This document shows positions 43,667 through 52,178 of a DNA stretch of 64,000 nucleotides, one piece after another (the stretch's first letter is position 1; every line of letters starts with the position of its first letter). The notes under the pieces are model-generated. The model did not search any database and was not told where the DNA came from. It saw only the letters and a list, made by a program, of their open reading frames with translations. The position numbers and the translations under genes were made by a program. The stretch is from Pseudoramibacter fermentans. Its GTDB lineage: Bacteria; Bacillota; Clostridia; Eubacteriales; Eubacteriaceae. The stretch lies in contig VOGB01000004.1 of assembly GCA_009493725.1 (NCBI GenBank), positions 868,001 to 932,000 of the forward strand, read 5' to 3'.

Positions 43667-44833
43667 CTAATTTTTTCTATACTTTATATTCGAAAAAATC
43701 ACAAGTGGAAATGGGTTAAAAGCTAAATTCATTAATCTCGGTTCCACAAGCGAGAAAAACAAGATGATTAAATATATTGCCAACAAATACGAATCGTGAT
43801 CTTTTATAGATTCATAAATTCCATATGTATAAATGCCGGCAACAACAATGACAAACAAAAGCCCATATTCCAACGCAATCTGCAGATAAGATGAATCGAC
43901 ATAATTATACAGATGAATTTCATTCAGTGACGGTTTGTTTATATCAAAACCAACCCATTTGATCTGCTGTCCAAACAAGGTAAAACCATATCTTTGAATG
44001 GCATCATACCCTAATTGGAGCCGATTCGATACGATTTTGTTGATTCCCTTTAAAAAAGGATTCGCAGGTGTGTAATATTTCGCACTCAATATAGCCAATA
44101 GACAAAACAAAATCGGTGCCAGCAGCCATATTTTTTCCCTTTTTAAATGTTTTGTATCTTCCGAATTTTTGTGTCGAGTTCCTTTTAGAGCAAAATACAA
44201 TAAGAACAGACTGGATAAAGCAAAGGACATCCTTGAATTTGTTAATACAAAAAGAACAATATTGATTATCTCTAAAATAAATGCTTGGATGAAATTGAAT
44301 TTTTCTTTTTTTAAGAAAATATACCCTAGCAAAAAATAGAAATACAGAATCGCTCCCGTTGTCGTCCACGAAAATCCGAGACCATGTCGGAGACGCCCAG
44401 TTTCTTTTCCAAAAACATAATCCTCAAGAATGCCAATCTGACTCAAGCCAATCACCACAGCAAGCGCAATGCCCTGAATCCAAACTGTTAATTTAATAAT
44501 TTTTTTACTTTCTACCTGCACCGCTGCCAATAAAATTATGAAGTATAACAGCATTGTACGATTTGTAGAAGCAATACAGCTGATTGCAAAAACAAATAAA
44601 ACATACAGAATCAGAGCAAGAGAACGTTTCTTGATAATCTGAGTAGAATAAAAAATCTTGAGTCCAAATACCAAATAGGCAAAATACCGAATTTCTTTTG
44701 TCAAGAGCACTAATGCATTCTGATGTGTCAAAAAAAGCGCAGTCTGTTCAAATAACACCGATCCCAGAAACAGAATCCATGCAAAATAAAATAGTACATC
44801 TTGTCTCTTTAAATAATATTTGTGCTCCAGCAT
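43667..44833 (-). CDS. Wzy-like polysaccharide polymerase
   Basis: A 388-residue polytopic membrane protein with about ten helices and a large external loop. It shares short motifs with the polymerases at 10.3 and 39.0 kb: GRLRHGLGFSWTTTGA, NRLQLGYDAIQRYGFTLFGQ and SYLQIALEYGLLFV. The arginine-containing segments fit the catalytic loops of O-antigen polymerases. AAGGA lies rather far upstream of the ATG, inside the DUF4422 gene's last codons. Confidence 0.8.
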   Translation of the reverse strand: MLEHKYYLKRQDVLFYFAWILFLGSVLFEQTALFLTHQNALVLLTKEIRYFAYLVFGLKIFYSTQIIKKRSLALILYVLFVFAISCIASTNRTMLLYFIILLAAVQVESKKIIKLTVWIQGIALAVVIGLSQIGILEDYVFGKETGRLRHGLGFSWTTTGAILYFYFLLGYIFLKKEKFNFIQAFILEIINIVLFVLTNSRMSFALSSLFLLYFALKGTRHKNSEDTKHLKREKIWLLAPILFCLLAILSAKYYTPANPFLKGINKIVSNRLQLGYDAIQRYGFTLFGQQIKWVGFDINKPSLNEIHLYNYVDSSYLQIALEYGLLFVIVVAGIYTYGIYESIKDHDSYLLAIYLIILFFSLVEPRLMNLAFNPFPLVIFSNIKYRKN

Positions 44834-44839
44834 CTTTTA

Positions 44840-45628
44840 TTATTTATCCTTACCCGCTTTTATCAAAGAGCTGCACTTAAAAACAATTTGATTAGTTATT
44901 CGTCTGCGCAAGAAAACACACTCTTGTCTAAAACTAGATTCAGTATTTACCACCGACAGATGTCTAATTTTCAAATGATGGTGCAGAACCCAAACATTGA
45001 GCAGCCGCTCTCCCAGAAACCCGTACAAGCGGCTTCGATATGGATCTAACTTTGAAAGGTCAACATATTTTTCCAATTCAAACAAAATTGAAAACAACCA
45101 CTCGCAATAAGAATCAAATAAACTGCCTTTTGCAAACAACATGTTAAACAAAGTCGATTGGTTATTTTTAAAAAATTGATCAAAATTTGATAAATAATTT
45201 GGATACAGATTTGAAATAACCTGTCTCAACTTTTCAAAAATCTCCGGCGTGCAGCAGCTAATAAGAATTTCTTCTCTTGCATCTTGTTTGAAATATTCAA
45301 TATATGGCAGGACAATATCGCAATTATCTAGAAATGTCAGCATTTGATCGTACGGATAAATCGCACTTGGTGAATGTAAAAAATTGCTCTTTCCAAAATA
45401 CCGCCTGTAATGGACCAATCCTTTATAAGGATCATTTGTATTTTTCCAAATCCAGTAGAGTCCTGTCAGCTCGCAAAAATTTGGATTTTTTTGTGAAATG
45501 TGATCACCGCTATTGTCCTTTAGATAGCCTAAATCTAATTCTGGATGCGTGGATGCCCCAACTTGTAAAGGACGATATCCTTCCAGTTCAGGCGGGTTAA
45601 AAGCTTTGTGTGTCGCAATATAAATCAA
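44840..45628 (-). CDS. DUF4422 glycosyltransferase, copy 2
   Basis: A 262-residue protein of the DUF4422 family of capsule-locus glycosyltransferases: LIYIATHKAFNPPE at the N-terminus, GDHISQKNPNFCELTGLYWIWKN, and VHYRRYF. TTG 45628 overlaps the upstream stop codon as TTGA and has AGAGGAG seven bases upstream; the longer frame upstream lies within the GT4 gene. It is clearly related to the DUF4422 gene at 47.7 kb. The donor is unknown; some family members transfer galactofuranose or galactose. Confidence 0.8.
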   Translation of the reverse strand: MIYIATHKAFNPPELEGYRPLQVGASTHPELDLGYLKDNSGDHISQKNPNFCELTGLYWIWKNTNDPYKGLVHYRRYFGKSNFLHSPSAIYPYDQMLTFLDNCDIVLPYIEYFKQDAREEILISCCTPEIFEKLRQVISNLYPNYLSNFDQFFKNNQSTLFNMLFAKGSLFDSYCEWLFSILFELEKYVDLSKLDPYRSRLYGFLGERLLNVWVLHHHLKIRHLSVVNTESSFRQECVFLRRRITNQIVFKCSSLIKAGKDK

Positions 45629-46746
45629 AGATTGGCTCCTCTGTACAGCTCTAAAAATTGATTCACGGTATAACGAATATCGTAACCCGCCTCGTACAAG
45701 CGTTGATAATTGTCTTTTCTTGGAAGGTGATGCGCTTTTAAAAGGGCATCCGCCCAAAGTGCCTCTGCATTCTCCGCAATCGGCAAAAATCTAACTTCTT
45801 CTGTCAGCTTTGCTTCTTTCGTAATGCAATCCGAAAAAAGGACCGGCAGTCCGGCAGCCTGTGCCTCGACACCAACAATTGGAAGGCCTTCAAAATGGGA
45901 TGGAAGCACAAAAACATCCATCGCTTGAAGCAGCTGCTCCACATGTGAACTCGCCCCATAAAAAATTACACTATCCTGTAAATTGAGATCGCGAACAAGC
46001 GTCTCTATCTCACTTTTTAAATCACCTTCACCGACCAACAACAATTTTGCTTTCGGTTCTTTTTCTTTAAATGCTTGGAAGGCGCGAATCAAAAAGGAAT
46101 GATTCTTTTGATAAGCAAATCGTCCCACATGACCGACGACTACCGCATCTTCAAAACCAAGTTCCTGTCGAACCTGATCTCTGATTTCCGGATCGTAACG
46201 AAATTTTTTTAAGTCTACCCCATTATGAATAAGCAGAACCTGGCGTGCGTCAATGTTGGGAAACATCCATTGTCTGGCAAGATCCGAACACGCCACAAAT
46301 CGCGTTCCAATGTGTATTAATTTCGTGCGAAAAAATTGATGAATTTTTTCCTTAGTATTTCGATGTGTGCCGTCAACACCTGCCGCGTGAGAATGCATGA
46401 TGATATGCTTTATGCCTGCATCCTTGGCGGCCTTACCTGCAACCCACAGTTTATTTGAAACGTCAGAATGAATATGTACATAATCGTACCCCTTTGTTCT
46501 CATCAGTTGTTTCAAATACGTGTAGATGTGGCGCTGTTTTAAAATCTTATTGCCGCCACAGCCGACGTAATAAACCTGAGTGCCCATTGCGTTGAGCGCG
46601 TCGATGTTTTCCTGCTTTTCAAAGGGTTCTTGACAGGCAATGTCAATTTGGAGACTCTCCGGTTTATGTTCGATCACGTTTTTAACTAACGCATAGACGC
46701 CGCCGTAACCATTGTCGTCTACATTGACTTCTAATACTTTAGTCAT
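45625..46746 (-). CDS. GT4 glycosyltransferase (EpsF-like)
   Basis: A 373-residue GT-B enzyme: VNVDDNGYGGVYALVKNV at the N-terminus, IMHSHAAGVDGTHRN, VLLIHNGVDLKKF, and VGHVGRFAYQKNHSFLI in the donor domain, ending with the PSHFEGLPIVGVEAQAAGLP nucleotide-sugar site (EX7E pattern). It probably uses a UDP-sugar on the growing lipid-linked unit in the cytoplasm. ATG 46746 is chosen from the AAGGGA site; it overlaps the upstream gene by eight bases. Confidence 0.88.
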   Translation of the reverse strand: MTKVLEVNVDDNGYGGVYALVKNVIEHKPESLQIDIACQEPFEKQENIDALNAMGTQVYYVGCGGNKILKQRHIYTYLKQLMRTKGYDYVHIHSDVSNKLWVAGKAAKDAGIKHIIMHSHAAGVDGTHRNTKEKIHQFFRTKLIHIGTRFVACSDLARQWMFPNIDARQVLLIHNGVDLKKFRYDPEIRDQVRQELGFEDAVVVGHVGRFAYQKNHSFLIRAFQAFKEKEPKAKLLLVGEGDLKSEIETLVRDLNLQDSVIFYGASSHVEQLLQAMDVFVLPSHFEGLPIVGVEAQAAGLPVLFSDCITKEAKLTEEVRFLPIAENAEALWADALLKAHHLPRKDNYQRLYEAGYDIRYTVNQFLELYRGANL

Positions 46747-47662
46747 GACGTGCATTCCCTTCTTTTAACTTGACGTATTCAATTTGCGGGTGAAAACGAA
46801 ACCCAGCTTTAAAAGACTGCCGAATGACTTTGAGTTTTTCGGATTTAGCATCTTTCGCCTTAAATAATACCTTCAGCAAGTGAAAAGCCGTTCTCGCGTA
46901 TAAATAGAGGTATCCCTTTAGTCCTTCTCTTCGGTATAGGACCACCTCGTTGCGATACATGTAGCGGTAGCGCCACAAACGGTCCGGCGCATCGTGTTCA
47001 ATGCCTACTTTTTGATTGCTGCCCATTCGATGCACCACTTCACTAGAAGGGACAGCGTAACAAGGCAGTTTTCTTGAAATTCTTCTGGAATATTCCAAAT
47101 CATCAGACCAAATAAAGAACTCTTTGATCGGTAAGCCAAATTGAAGGATGACTTCAGCCTTAATAAAAAACGATACAAACGTCGCCATAATAATCGGCAC
47201 TTCATCGCTGGTATAATCCTGCATTTTTTTGTGAAGTCCGATCCGTTGACGATTCATATTGCATACACTGCCGTCAATCCAATATGCAACGCCGGATAAA
47301 AATCCATAATGGCCACCAAGCCGGCGGTCCGCTTCCATCAAATAATACAGGGACAATGGCTTGACGTAAGTGTCATCGTCCATCAGCCAAACGTACTTGT
47401 ATCCCAGCTGAACAGCTTTCTCTGCGCCGACACGAAACCCACCGGCACCGCCAATATTTTCTCCAGTGTTATAATAAAGAATGCTGCCGTCGTCGATCAG
47501 ATCCTGAACTTCAGCCTGAGTGCCGTCTGTGCTGGCATTATCGATCAATATAATGTCACACTGCATTTTTTTTAGGTTCAATAAGTTTTCTAAGCAGCCC
47601 CGAAGCATCGCTTTGCGGTTGTAGGTCACGACTACGGCTGCTACATTATTACGCGTATCCAT
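46739..47662 (-). CDS. GT2 glycosyltransferase (GlfT-like, probable galactofuranosyltransferase)
   Basis: A 307-residue family 2 enzyme. VVVTYNRKAMLRGCLENLL, LIDNASTDGTQ, GENIGGAGGFRVGAEKAVQ and VWLMDDDTYVKPLSLYYL match the GlfT-type group that uses UDP-galactofuranose, with the DDD metal site and a later FIWSDDLEYSRR. A donor can come from the glf product. ATG 47662 overlaps the upstream stop (TAATG), with GAGGG nine bases upstream; the frame extends further but lies inside the previous gene. Confidence 0.82.
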   Translation of the reverse strand: MDTRNNVAAVVVTYNRKAMLRGCLENLLNLKKMQCDIILIDNASTDGTQAEVQDLIDDGSILYYNTGENIGGAGGFRVGAEKAVQLGYKYVWLMDDDTYVKPLSLYYLMEADRRLGGHYGFLSGVAYWIDGSVCNMNRQRIGLHKKMQDYTSDEVPIIMATFVSFFIKAEVILQFGLPIKEFFIWSDDLEYSRRISRKLPCYAVPSSEVVHRMGSNQKVGIEHDAPDRLWRYRYMYRNEVVLYRREGLKGYLYLYARTAFHLLKVLFKAKDAKSEKLKVIRQSFKAGFRFHPQIEYVKLKEGNARHD

Positions 47663-48492
47663 TAGAAGCTGCCCTCGTATTTCTGATGAAAGAACTTCGC
47701 GCGGAGAAAGGAAAATCCCTTTTTGAGCCAATTCGTCTTTTCCATATTCGCATAAGGCAAAGTCTTGATATCGGACGCCTTCAAGGCGCCAACACGAACT
47801 TGATGCCCCAGCCAAACATTGAAAATAATTTCCCCAATTCGTCCGAAATAACGTTTTTGAAATGGACTTAAATCAGAGGTATCGACGCGGTCTTCTAATT
47901 CCGCCAAAATTTTAAACAGCCACGTACAGTATTGGTCGACAAGAGAACGGGTCATGATCATCATGTTAAACATGTGCCCCGAAGATTTTTTCGTGACCCG
48001 ATCAAAATCCACGACGTAATCCGGATAAAATTGTTCAATAATCTGGCGGGTAATGTCTAATTGAATGGCGTAATGCGTGTGTGCGTAGTGCGAATACAGC
48101 GTTTCGATATAGTACCGGCGCTTTTTCGGGACAAAAACTTTGTATCGATCGAGTAACGGCGCAATCTCCTCATAAGTTAAAATAGACTGAAAACGGTCGC
48201 GTTTGAGGGGCTTATGGACAAAATATCGACGGTAGTGCACGAGACCGAGGAAATCAGATTGAACGTGTTTCCACGCCCAATACAACCCGGTCAGCTCACA
48301 ATAGCCCTCATTTTTCTCAGAAATATTGTCTCCTGTGTTGTCCTTGACATATCCCAAATCAAGCGGTCTGCCATCTTTATCGGTTTTCCCTTCCGCGCCG
48401 ACGTGCACCGGTAAATACATCGGATCTGTCGGCATCCGGTACTTTTTATGTGCAGCAACAACGATCTGAATGCGGTCATTGACATCTTTCAT
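47662..48492 (-). CDS. DUF4422 glycosyltransferase, copy 1
   Basis: A 276-residue protein of the DUF4422 family: IQIVVAAHKKYRMPTDPMYL, GDNISEKNEGYCELTGLYWAWKH, GLVHYRRYFVHKP. Second gene of the operon, right after the initiating transferase, so it may add the second sugar. ATG 48492 follows GGGAG. Less AT-rich than copy 2, which lies 2 kb downstream, so the two were probably not duplicated recently. Confidence 0.82.
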   Translation of the reverse strand: MKDVNDRIQIVVAAHKKYRMPTDPMYLPVHVGAEGKTDKDGRPLDLGYVKDNTGDNISEKNEGYCELTGLYWAWKHVQSDFLGLVHYRRYFVHKPLKRDRFQSILTYEEIAPLLDRYKVFVPKKRRYYIETLYSHYAHTHYAIQLDITRQIIEQFYPDYVVDFDRVTKKSSGHMFNMMIMTRSLVDQYCTWLFKILAELEDRVDTSDLSPFQKRYFGRIGEIIFNVWLGHQVRVGALKASDIKTLPYANMEKTNWLKKGFSFLRAKFFHQKYEGSF

Positions 48493-48511
48493 GTTCGTAT
48501 TCTCCCACTTA

Positions 48512-49924
48512 TTATTCTGCACCTTCATGGCTGAAAACCACTTTGATTGTCTTCAGTATTAATTTAACGTCCAATCCCAAACTCCAATTTTCGATATAAT
48601 ACGCATCCAGACGCACGACTTCTTCAAAATCGGTAATATCCGACCGGCCAGTCGCCTGCCACATACCAGTCAAGCCCGGTTTTGCCGCCAGCCGCTTTAA
48701 ATGATGCATATCGTACTGCTTGTATTCTTCAACAGTCGGCGGGCGGGTGCCAACCAACGACATGTCCCCTTTGAGCACATTGAAAAACTGCGGCAGCTCA
48801 TCAATACTCGCCTTTCTTAAGAAATGGCCAATGGGAATGATCCGCGGGTCGTTGTCCATTTTAAACATCAGGCCAGACATTTTGTTCTGTGCCATCAGTT
48901 CCTTTTTGCGCTCTTCCGCATCCGGATACATCGTCCTGAACTTGTAAATTTTAAAGGTTCTGCCATTTCGACCGACACGTTCCTGTGCAAAGAAGATCGG
49001 TCCCGGCGACTGATGCTTGATAATTGGTCCGAAAATAATCAACGCAATACCGGTGAAAATCAAACCAACCAGTGCGCCGACAATATCAGTCAAGCGCTTG
49101 ACGACCAGTTTCCACTGCGGCACCGCGCTCATGCTCGACGTCATCACGCTAAGCCCGCCTATTTTATGAAAGCTTTGATTCGGGATTTCGTCACTGAACT
49201 GCGGCATGGCCACGTGGACCGTCAGCCCGGCATTGACAAACAGCTTAATCAACTGCTCCGCCGACTGGTTTTTGTTGTCAATATCGAGAAAAATCTCGTC
49301 GACGATATTTTTCCGCACGTATTCAAAAACGGTACTCATTTCGCAGACGATTGGCACATCGTGAAAGGTTTCGCCAACCTGATCCTTGACATCGTAGAAA
49401 ACCAGACCGCAAAGATTGTAGGGTCTGTAAAAATTCTGCTGAAGGTTATTGATCGCAGATTCCGCGTTTTCTCCGGTCGTGATCACAAGCATCTGGCGTT
49501 CTTTTTTCGACGCGCGGATTCGCCGACGCACCAGCCGCTTCCAAAGCACGCGTTCCGTGTAATTGAGAACGATGCTCACCGGAATCATCGATACGATAAT
49601 CACTCGGGAATAGTAATAGGAATTCTGCATCAAAAACATCCAGAAAATCAACAGCATGATCGTTACAAACGTATGGATACAGACTGATTTAAATTCCACG
49701 TACCGGTCCCGATATACAATATTGCTGTAGGTCGACGAGAAAAAAGCCGCGATAATGTGCGCAGGGACAATCGCAATCGCCATCCGCTTGTAAAGTGGTG
49801 GAAACGGGAAAAAGACCCCTATCCTATAGGCGTAAACAATAAAAAAGGAGAGTTCAAAAAACACCAGGTCCAGCAGCAGAAAATCTAGATGCTTGACCCA
49901 GCTGCTCGTTTTTCTTTTGTACAT
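48512..49924 (-). CDS. Undecaprenyl-phosphate sugar phosphotransferase (initiating transferase)
   Basis: A 470-residue polyprenyl glycosylphosphotransferase. Four to five N-terminal helices and a cytoplasmic Rossmann-like middle (VITTGENAESAINNL) lead to the catalytic bacterial sugar transferase domain: KRLTDIVGALVGLIF, GPIFFAQERVGRNGRTFKIYKFRTM, KASIDELPQFFNVLKGDMSLVGTRP and KPGLTGMWQATGRSD. It moves a sugar phosphate, often glucose or galactose, onto undecaprenyl phosphate to start each repeat unit. CGGAGTATAC precedes the ATG. It is the first gene of the 17-gene operon. Confidence 0.93.
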   Translation of the reverse strand: MYKRKTSSWVKHLDFLLLDLVFFELSFFIVYAYRIGVFFPFPPLYKRMAIAIVPAHIIAAFFSSTYSNIVYRDRYVEFKSVCIHTFVTIMLLIFWMFLMQNSYYYSRVIIVSMIPVSIVLNYTERVLWKRLVRRRIRASKKERQMLVITTGENAESAINNLQQNFYRPYNLCGLVFYDVKDQVGETFHDVPIVCEMSTVFEYVRKNIVDEIFLDIDNKNQSAEQLIKLFVNAGLTVHVAMPQFSDEIPNQSFHKIGGLSVMTSSMSAVPQWKLVVKRLTDIVGALVGLIFTGIALIIFGPIIKHQSPGPIFFAQERVGRNGRTFKIYKFRTMYPDAEERKKELMAQNKMSGLMFKMDNDPRIIPIGHFLRKASIDELPQFFNVLKGDMSLVGTRPPTVEEYKQYDMHHLKRLAAKPGLTGMWQATGRSDITDFEEVVRLDAYYIENWSLGLDVKLILKTIKVVFSHEGAE

Positions 49925-49967
49925 GTATACTCCGATCTAAAAATTGTCTATTTAATGGTATGCGTGT

Positions 49968-49995
49968 ATTATATCACGGCTCGTATCAAAATCAA
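49968..49995 (-). promoter_or_regulatory. Promoter of the large glycan operon
   Basis: On the minus strand TTGATT (49990-49995) and an extended -10 TGATATAAT (TATAAT at 49968-49973) are separated by 16 bases, about 45 bases before the initiating transferase. Confidence 0.72.
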
Positions 49996-50022
49996 AAAAT
50001 CAATTTAATCTGTTGTTAAGCC

Positions 50023-51414
50023 TTATTCGTCGGCAAGTCCTTTATCCCGAATGACTTGGATCACCGAATCGACGAGTTCTTCACACTGCGCCTTGGTTTC
50101 TGCTTCCACCATCACGCGGATGAGCGGTTCCGTCCCCGACGGTCTGACGAGAATTCGACCGGTGTCACCCAACAGATCGGCGACGCGCTGCACGGCCTGT
50201 TTGACGTCCGGATCATTTTGCGCGGCCTCTTTATCCCCGACGCGGACGTTTTTCAGAACTTGTGGATAGATGTAAAGTGGTTCGATAATCGTCGACAGCT
50301 TCTTCTTCTGACCGATCATGGCCTGCATGATTTTTAAACTGGTCAGAATGCCGTCACCCGTCGACGCGTACTTCGAAAAAATGATATGCCCCGACTGTTC
50401 GCCGCCGATATGGCAGCCGTGCTTGGACATGTATTCGTAAACGTACTTGTCGCCAACCTTGGTTTTGGCGTAATCAATGCCCAGCTGATCAAAGGCTTTG
50501 TATAACCCAAAGTTGGACATGACCGTCGTCACGACTGTGTTGTTGACGAGCTTATCCCGATCTTTCATGTATCGGCCATATAAATACAAAATATGGTCTC
50601 CTGTCACGACGTTGCCTTTTTCGTCCACTGCGAGGCAGCGGTCGGCATCTCCGTCGTAGGCAAAGCCCACATCCATGCCATGTTCGACGACGTATTTTTG
50701 AAGCCCTTCAATATGGGTAGAGCCCGCGTTAGCGTTGATATTCAAGCCGTCAGGATTGGCGTTAATCACGGAAACCGTCGCACCCAAAGCATTGAAAACC
50801 GACGGCGCGATATTCCAGGCTGAGCCGTTGGCGCAGTCCAGCGCCACTTTGATGCCCTTGAAAGAATACACCCCAAGGGAAATTAGGTAACCAATGTAGC
50901 GGTTGCGCCCAGAAGCGTAGTCAATAGAGCGGCCGATTTTATCCCGTTTTGCCTTGGGAATGTCGCCGCCCCAGGATTTTCCAAAGGCGGTCAGATTGCC
51001 GTCGATGTAGGCTTCGATCAGGTCGATCACTTCCGGGTCCATCTTTTCGCCGTTGTGGTTGATCAATTTAATGCCATTGTCGTAATACGGATTGTGGCTG
51101 GCCGAAATCATGATTCCGCAGTCGAATTGGTCCACCCGGGCGATATAAGCGACAGACGGTGTCGTGGTGACGTGGAGAATGTACGCGTCCGCACCGGAGG
51201 CAACCAGGCCGCCGACGAGCATCGATTCAAACATGTAGCTCGAACGTCTCGTGTCTTTGCCGATAACAATCTGCGGCGTGGTCGCGTCACCCTTTTGTCT
51301 GCGCAGTTCGCCGTAATACCAGCCTAAGAAACGGCCGATCTGGTAAGCGTGTTCCGCATTGAGCGTCACATTCGCTTCTCCTCGGAAACCGTCAGTCCCA
51401 AAATATTTTCCCAT
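50023..51414 (-). CDS. glmM: Phosphoglucosamine mutase
   Basis: A 463-residue alpha-phosphohexomutase that converts glucosamine-6-phosphate to glucosamine-1-phosphate on the way to UDP-GlcNAc. GTDGFRGEAN opens the protein. The catalytic serine is in GIMISASHNPYYDNGIKL, the metal loop is DGDADR, and the phosphate-binding loop is RPSGTEPLIRVM near the end. It supplies precursors for peptidoglycan and possibly the glycan operon just downstream. AAGGAACA precedes the ATG. Confidence 0.95.
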   Translation of the reverse strand: MGKYFGTDGFRGEANVTLNAEHAYQIGRFLGWYYGELRRQKGDATTPQIVIGKDTRRSSYMFESMLVGGLVASGADAYILHVTTTPSVAYIARVDQFDCGIMISASHNPYYDNGIKLINHNGEKMDPEVIDLIEAYIDGNLTAFGKSWGGDIPKAKRDKIGRSIDYASGRNRYIGYLISLGVYSFKGIKVALDCANGSAWNIAPSVFNALGATVSVINANPDGLNINANAGSTHIEGLQKYVVEHGMDVGFAYDGDADRCLAVDEKGNVVTGDHILYLYGRYMKDRDKLVNNTVVTTVMSNFGLYKAFDQLGIDYAKTKVGDKYVYEYMSKHGCHIGGEQSGHIIFSKYASTGDGILTSLKIMQAMIGQKKKLSTIIEPLYIYPQVLKNVRVGDKEAAQNDPDVKQAVQRVADLLGDTGRILVRPSGTEPLIRVMVEAETKAQCEELVDSVIQVIRDKGLADE

Positions 51415-51453
51415 TGTTCCTTGTCTCCTCGAATTTTAACCTTACACAATGAC

Positions 51454-51488
51454 AAAAAAACTCCGAAGCCTCAGCCTCGGAGTTTTTT
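51454..51488 (-). terminator. Terminator of rpsB-tsf
   Basis: A 9-bp stem (arms 51458-51466 and 51477-51485) with a ten-base loop that can pair further, then seven T on the minus strand; symmetrical enough to work both ways. Confidence 0.82.
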
Positions 51489-51495
51489 ATGTCAA

Positions 51496-52146
51496 TTATT
51501 CGCCCATCTGTTTGGCAACTTCTTCAGCGAAGTTTTCCTGTTTCTTTTCGAGACCTTCACCCATTTCAAAGCGGGCAAAACGACGAATCTTGACGTTTTC
51601 GCCAATGTCCATGATCTGTTCCTTGACCAAATCGCCGATCGTCATGTCCGGATCTTTGATGTAAGGCTGATCCAGCAGGCAGATTTCCTTATAGAATTTC
51701 TTCAGTCGGCCTTCTACCATTTTTTCAACGATTTTTTCCGGCTTGCCTTCATTTAATGCCTGAACCTTCAGGATTTCGCGTTCCTTCGCGACTTCGTCTT
51801 CCGGCACGTCGTCTTCGCTCAAATACTTCGGATTTGCCGCTGCAATGTGCATGGCAACGTCCTTTGCGAAGCGCTGGAATTTATCAGTCTGTGCGACAAA
51901 GTCGGTTTCGCAGTTAATTTCGACCATTGCGCCGATACGGCCGCCCATGTGAATGTAAGAAGCGACAACGCCTTCAGCCGCAATTCTGTCGGCCTTTTTA
52001 GCGGTCTTCGCCATGCCCTTTTCACGCAGGATGACGATCGCTTTTTCCATATCGCCGTCGGCTTCGGTTAAAGCTTTTTTGCAGTCCATCATGCCGGAAC
52101 CCGTTTTTTCGCGGAGTTCCTTAACCATCTGTGCTGTAATTTTCAT
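51496..52146 (-). CDS. tsf: Elongation factor Ts
   Basis: A 216-residue EF-Ts, the nucleotide exchange factor of EF-Tu. TAQMVKELREKTGSGMMDCKKAL and the TDFVAQTDKFQRFAKDVAMHIA core are diagnostic. It follows rpsB by 32 bases in the usual order, and a terminator closes the transcript. The length is at the short end of the family but typical of compact Firmicute forms with one repeat in the core. Confidence 0.95.
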   Translation of the reverse strand: MKITAQMVKELREKTGSGMMDCKKALTEADGDMEKAIVILREKGMAKTAKKADRIAAEGVVASYIHMGGRIGAMVEINCETDFVAQTDKFQRFAKDVAMHIAAANPKYLSEDDVPEDEVAKEREILKVQALNEGKPEKIVEKMVEGRLKKFYKEICLLDQPYIKDPDMTIGDLVKEQIMDIGENVKIRRFARFEMGEGLEKKQENFAEEVAKQMGE

Positions 52147-52178
52147 TGAATTGTTTCCTCCAATACCAAGTAAGAAGC

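Noticed and set aside
48824..49687. A 287-residue plus-strand frame opposite the initiating sugar transferase
   Set aside because: Antisense to a gene with all family motifs; composition is His/Asn/Arg-rich and meaningless.
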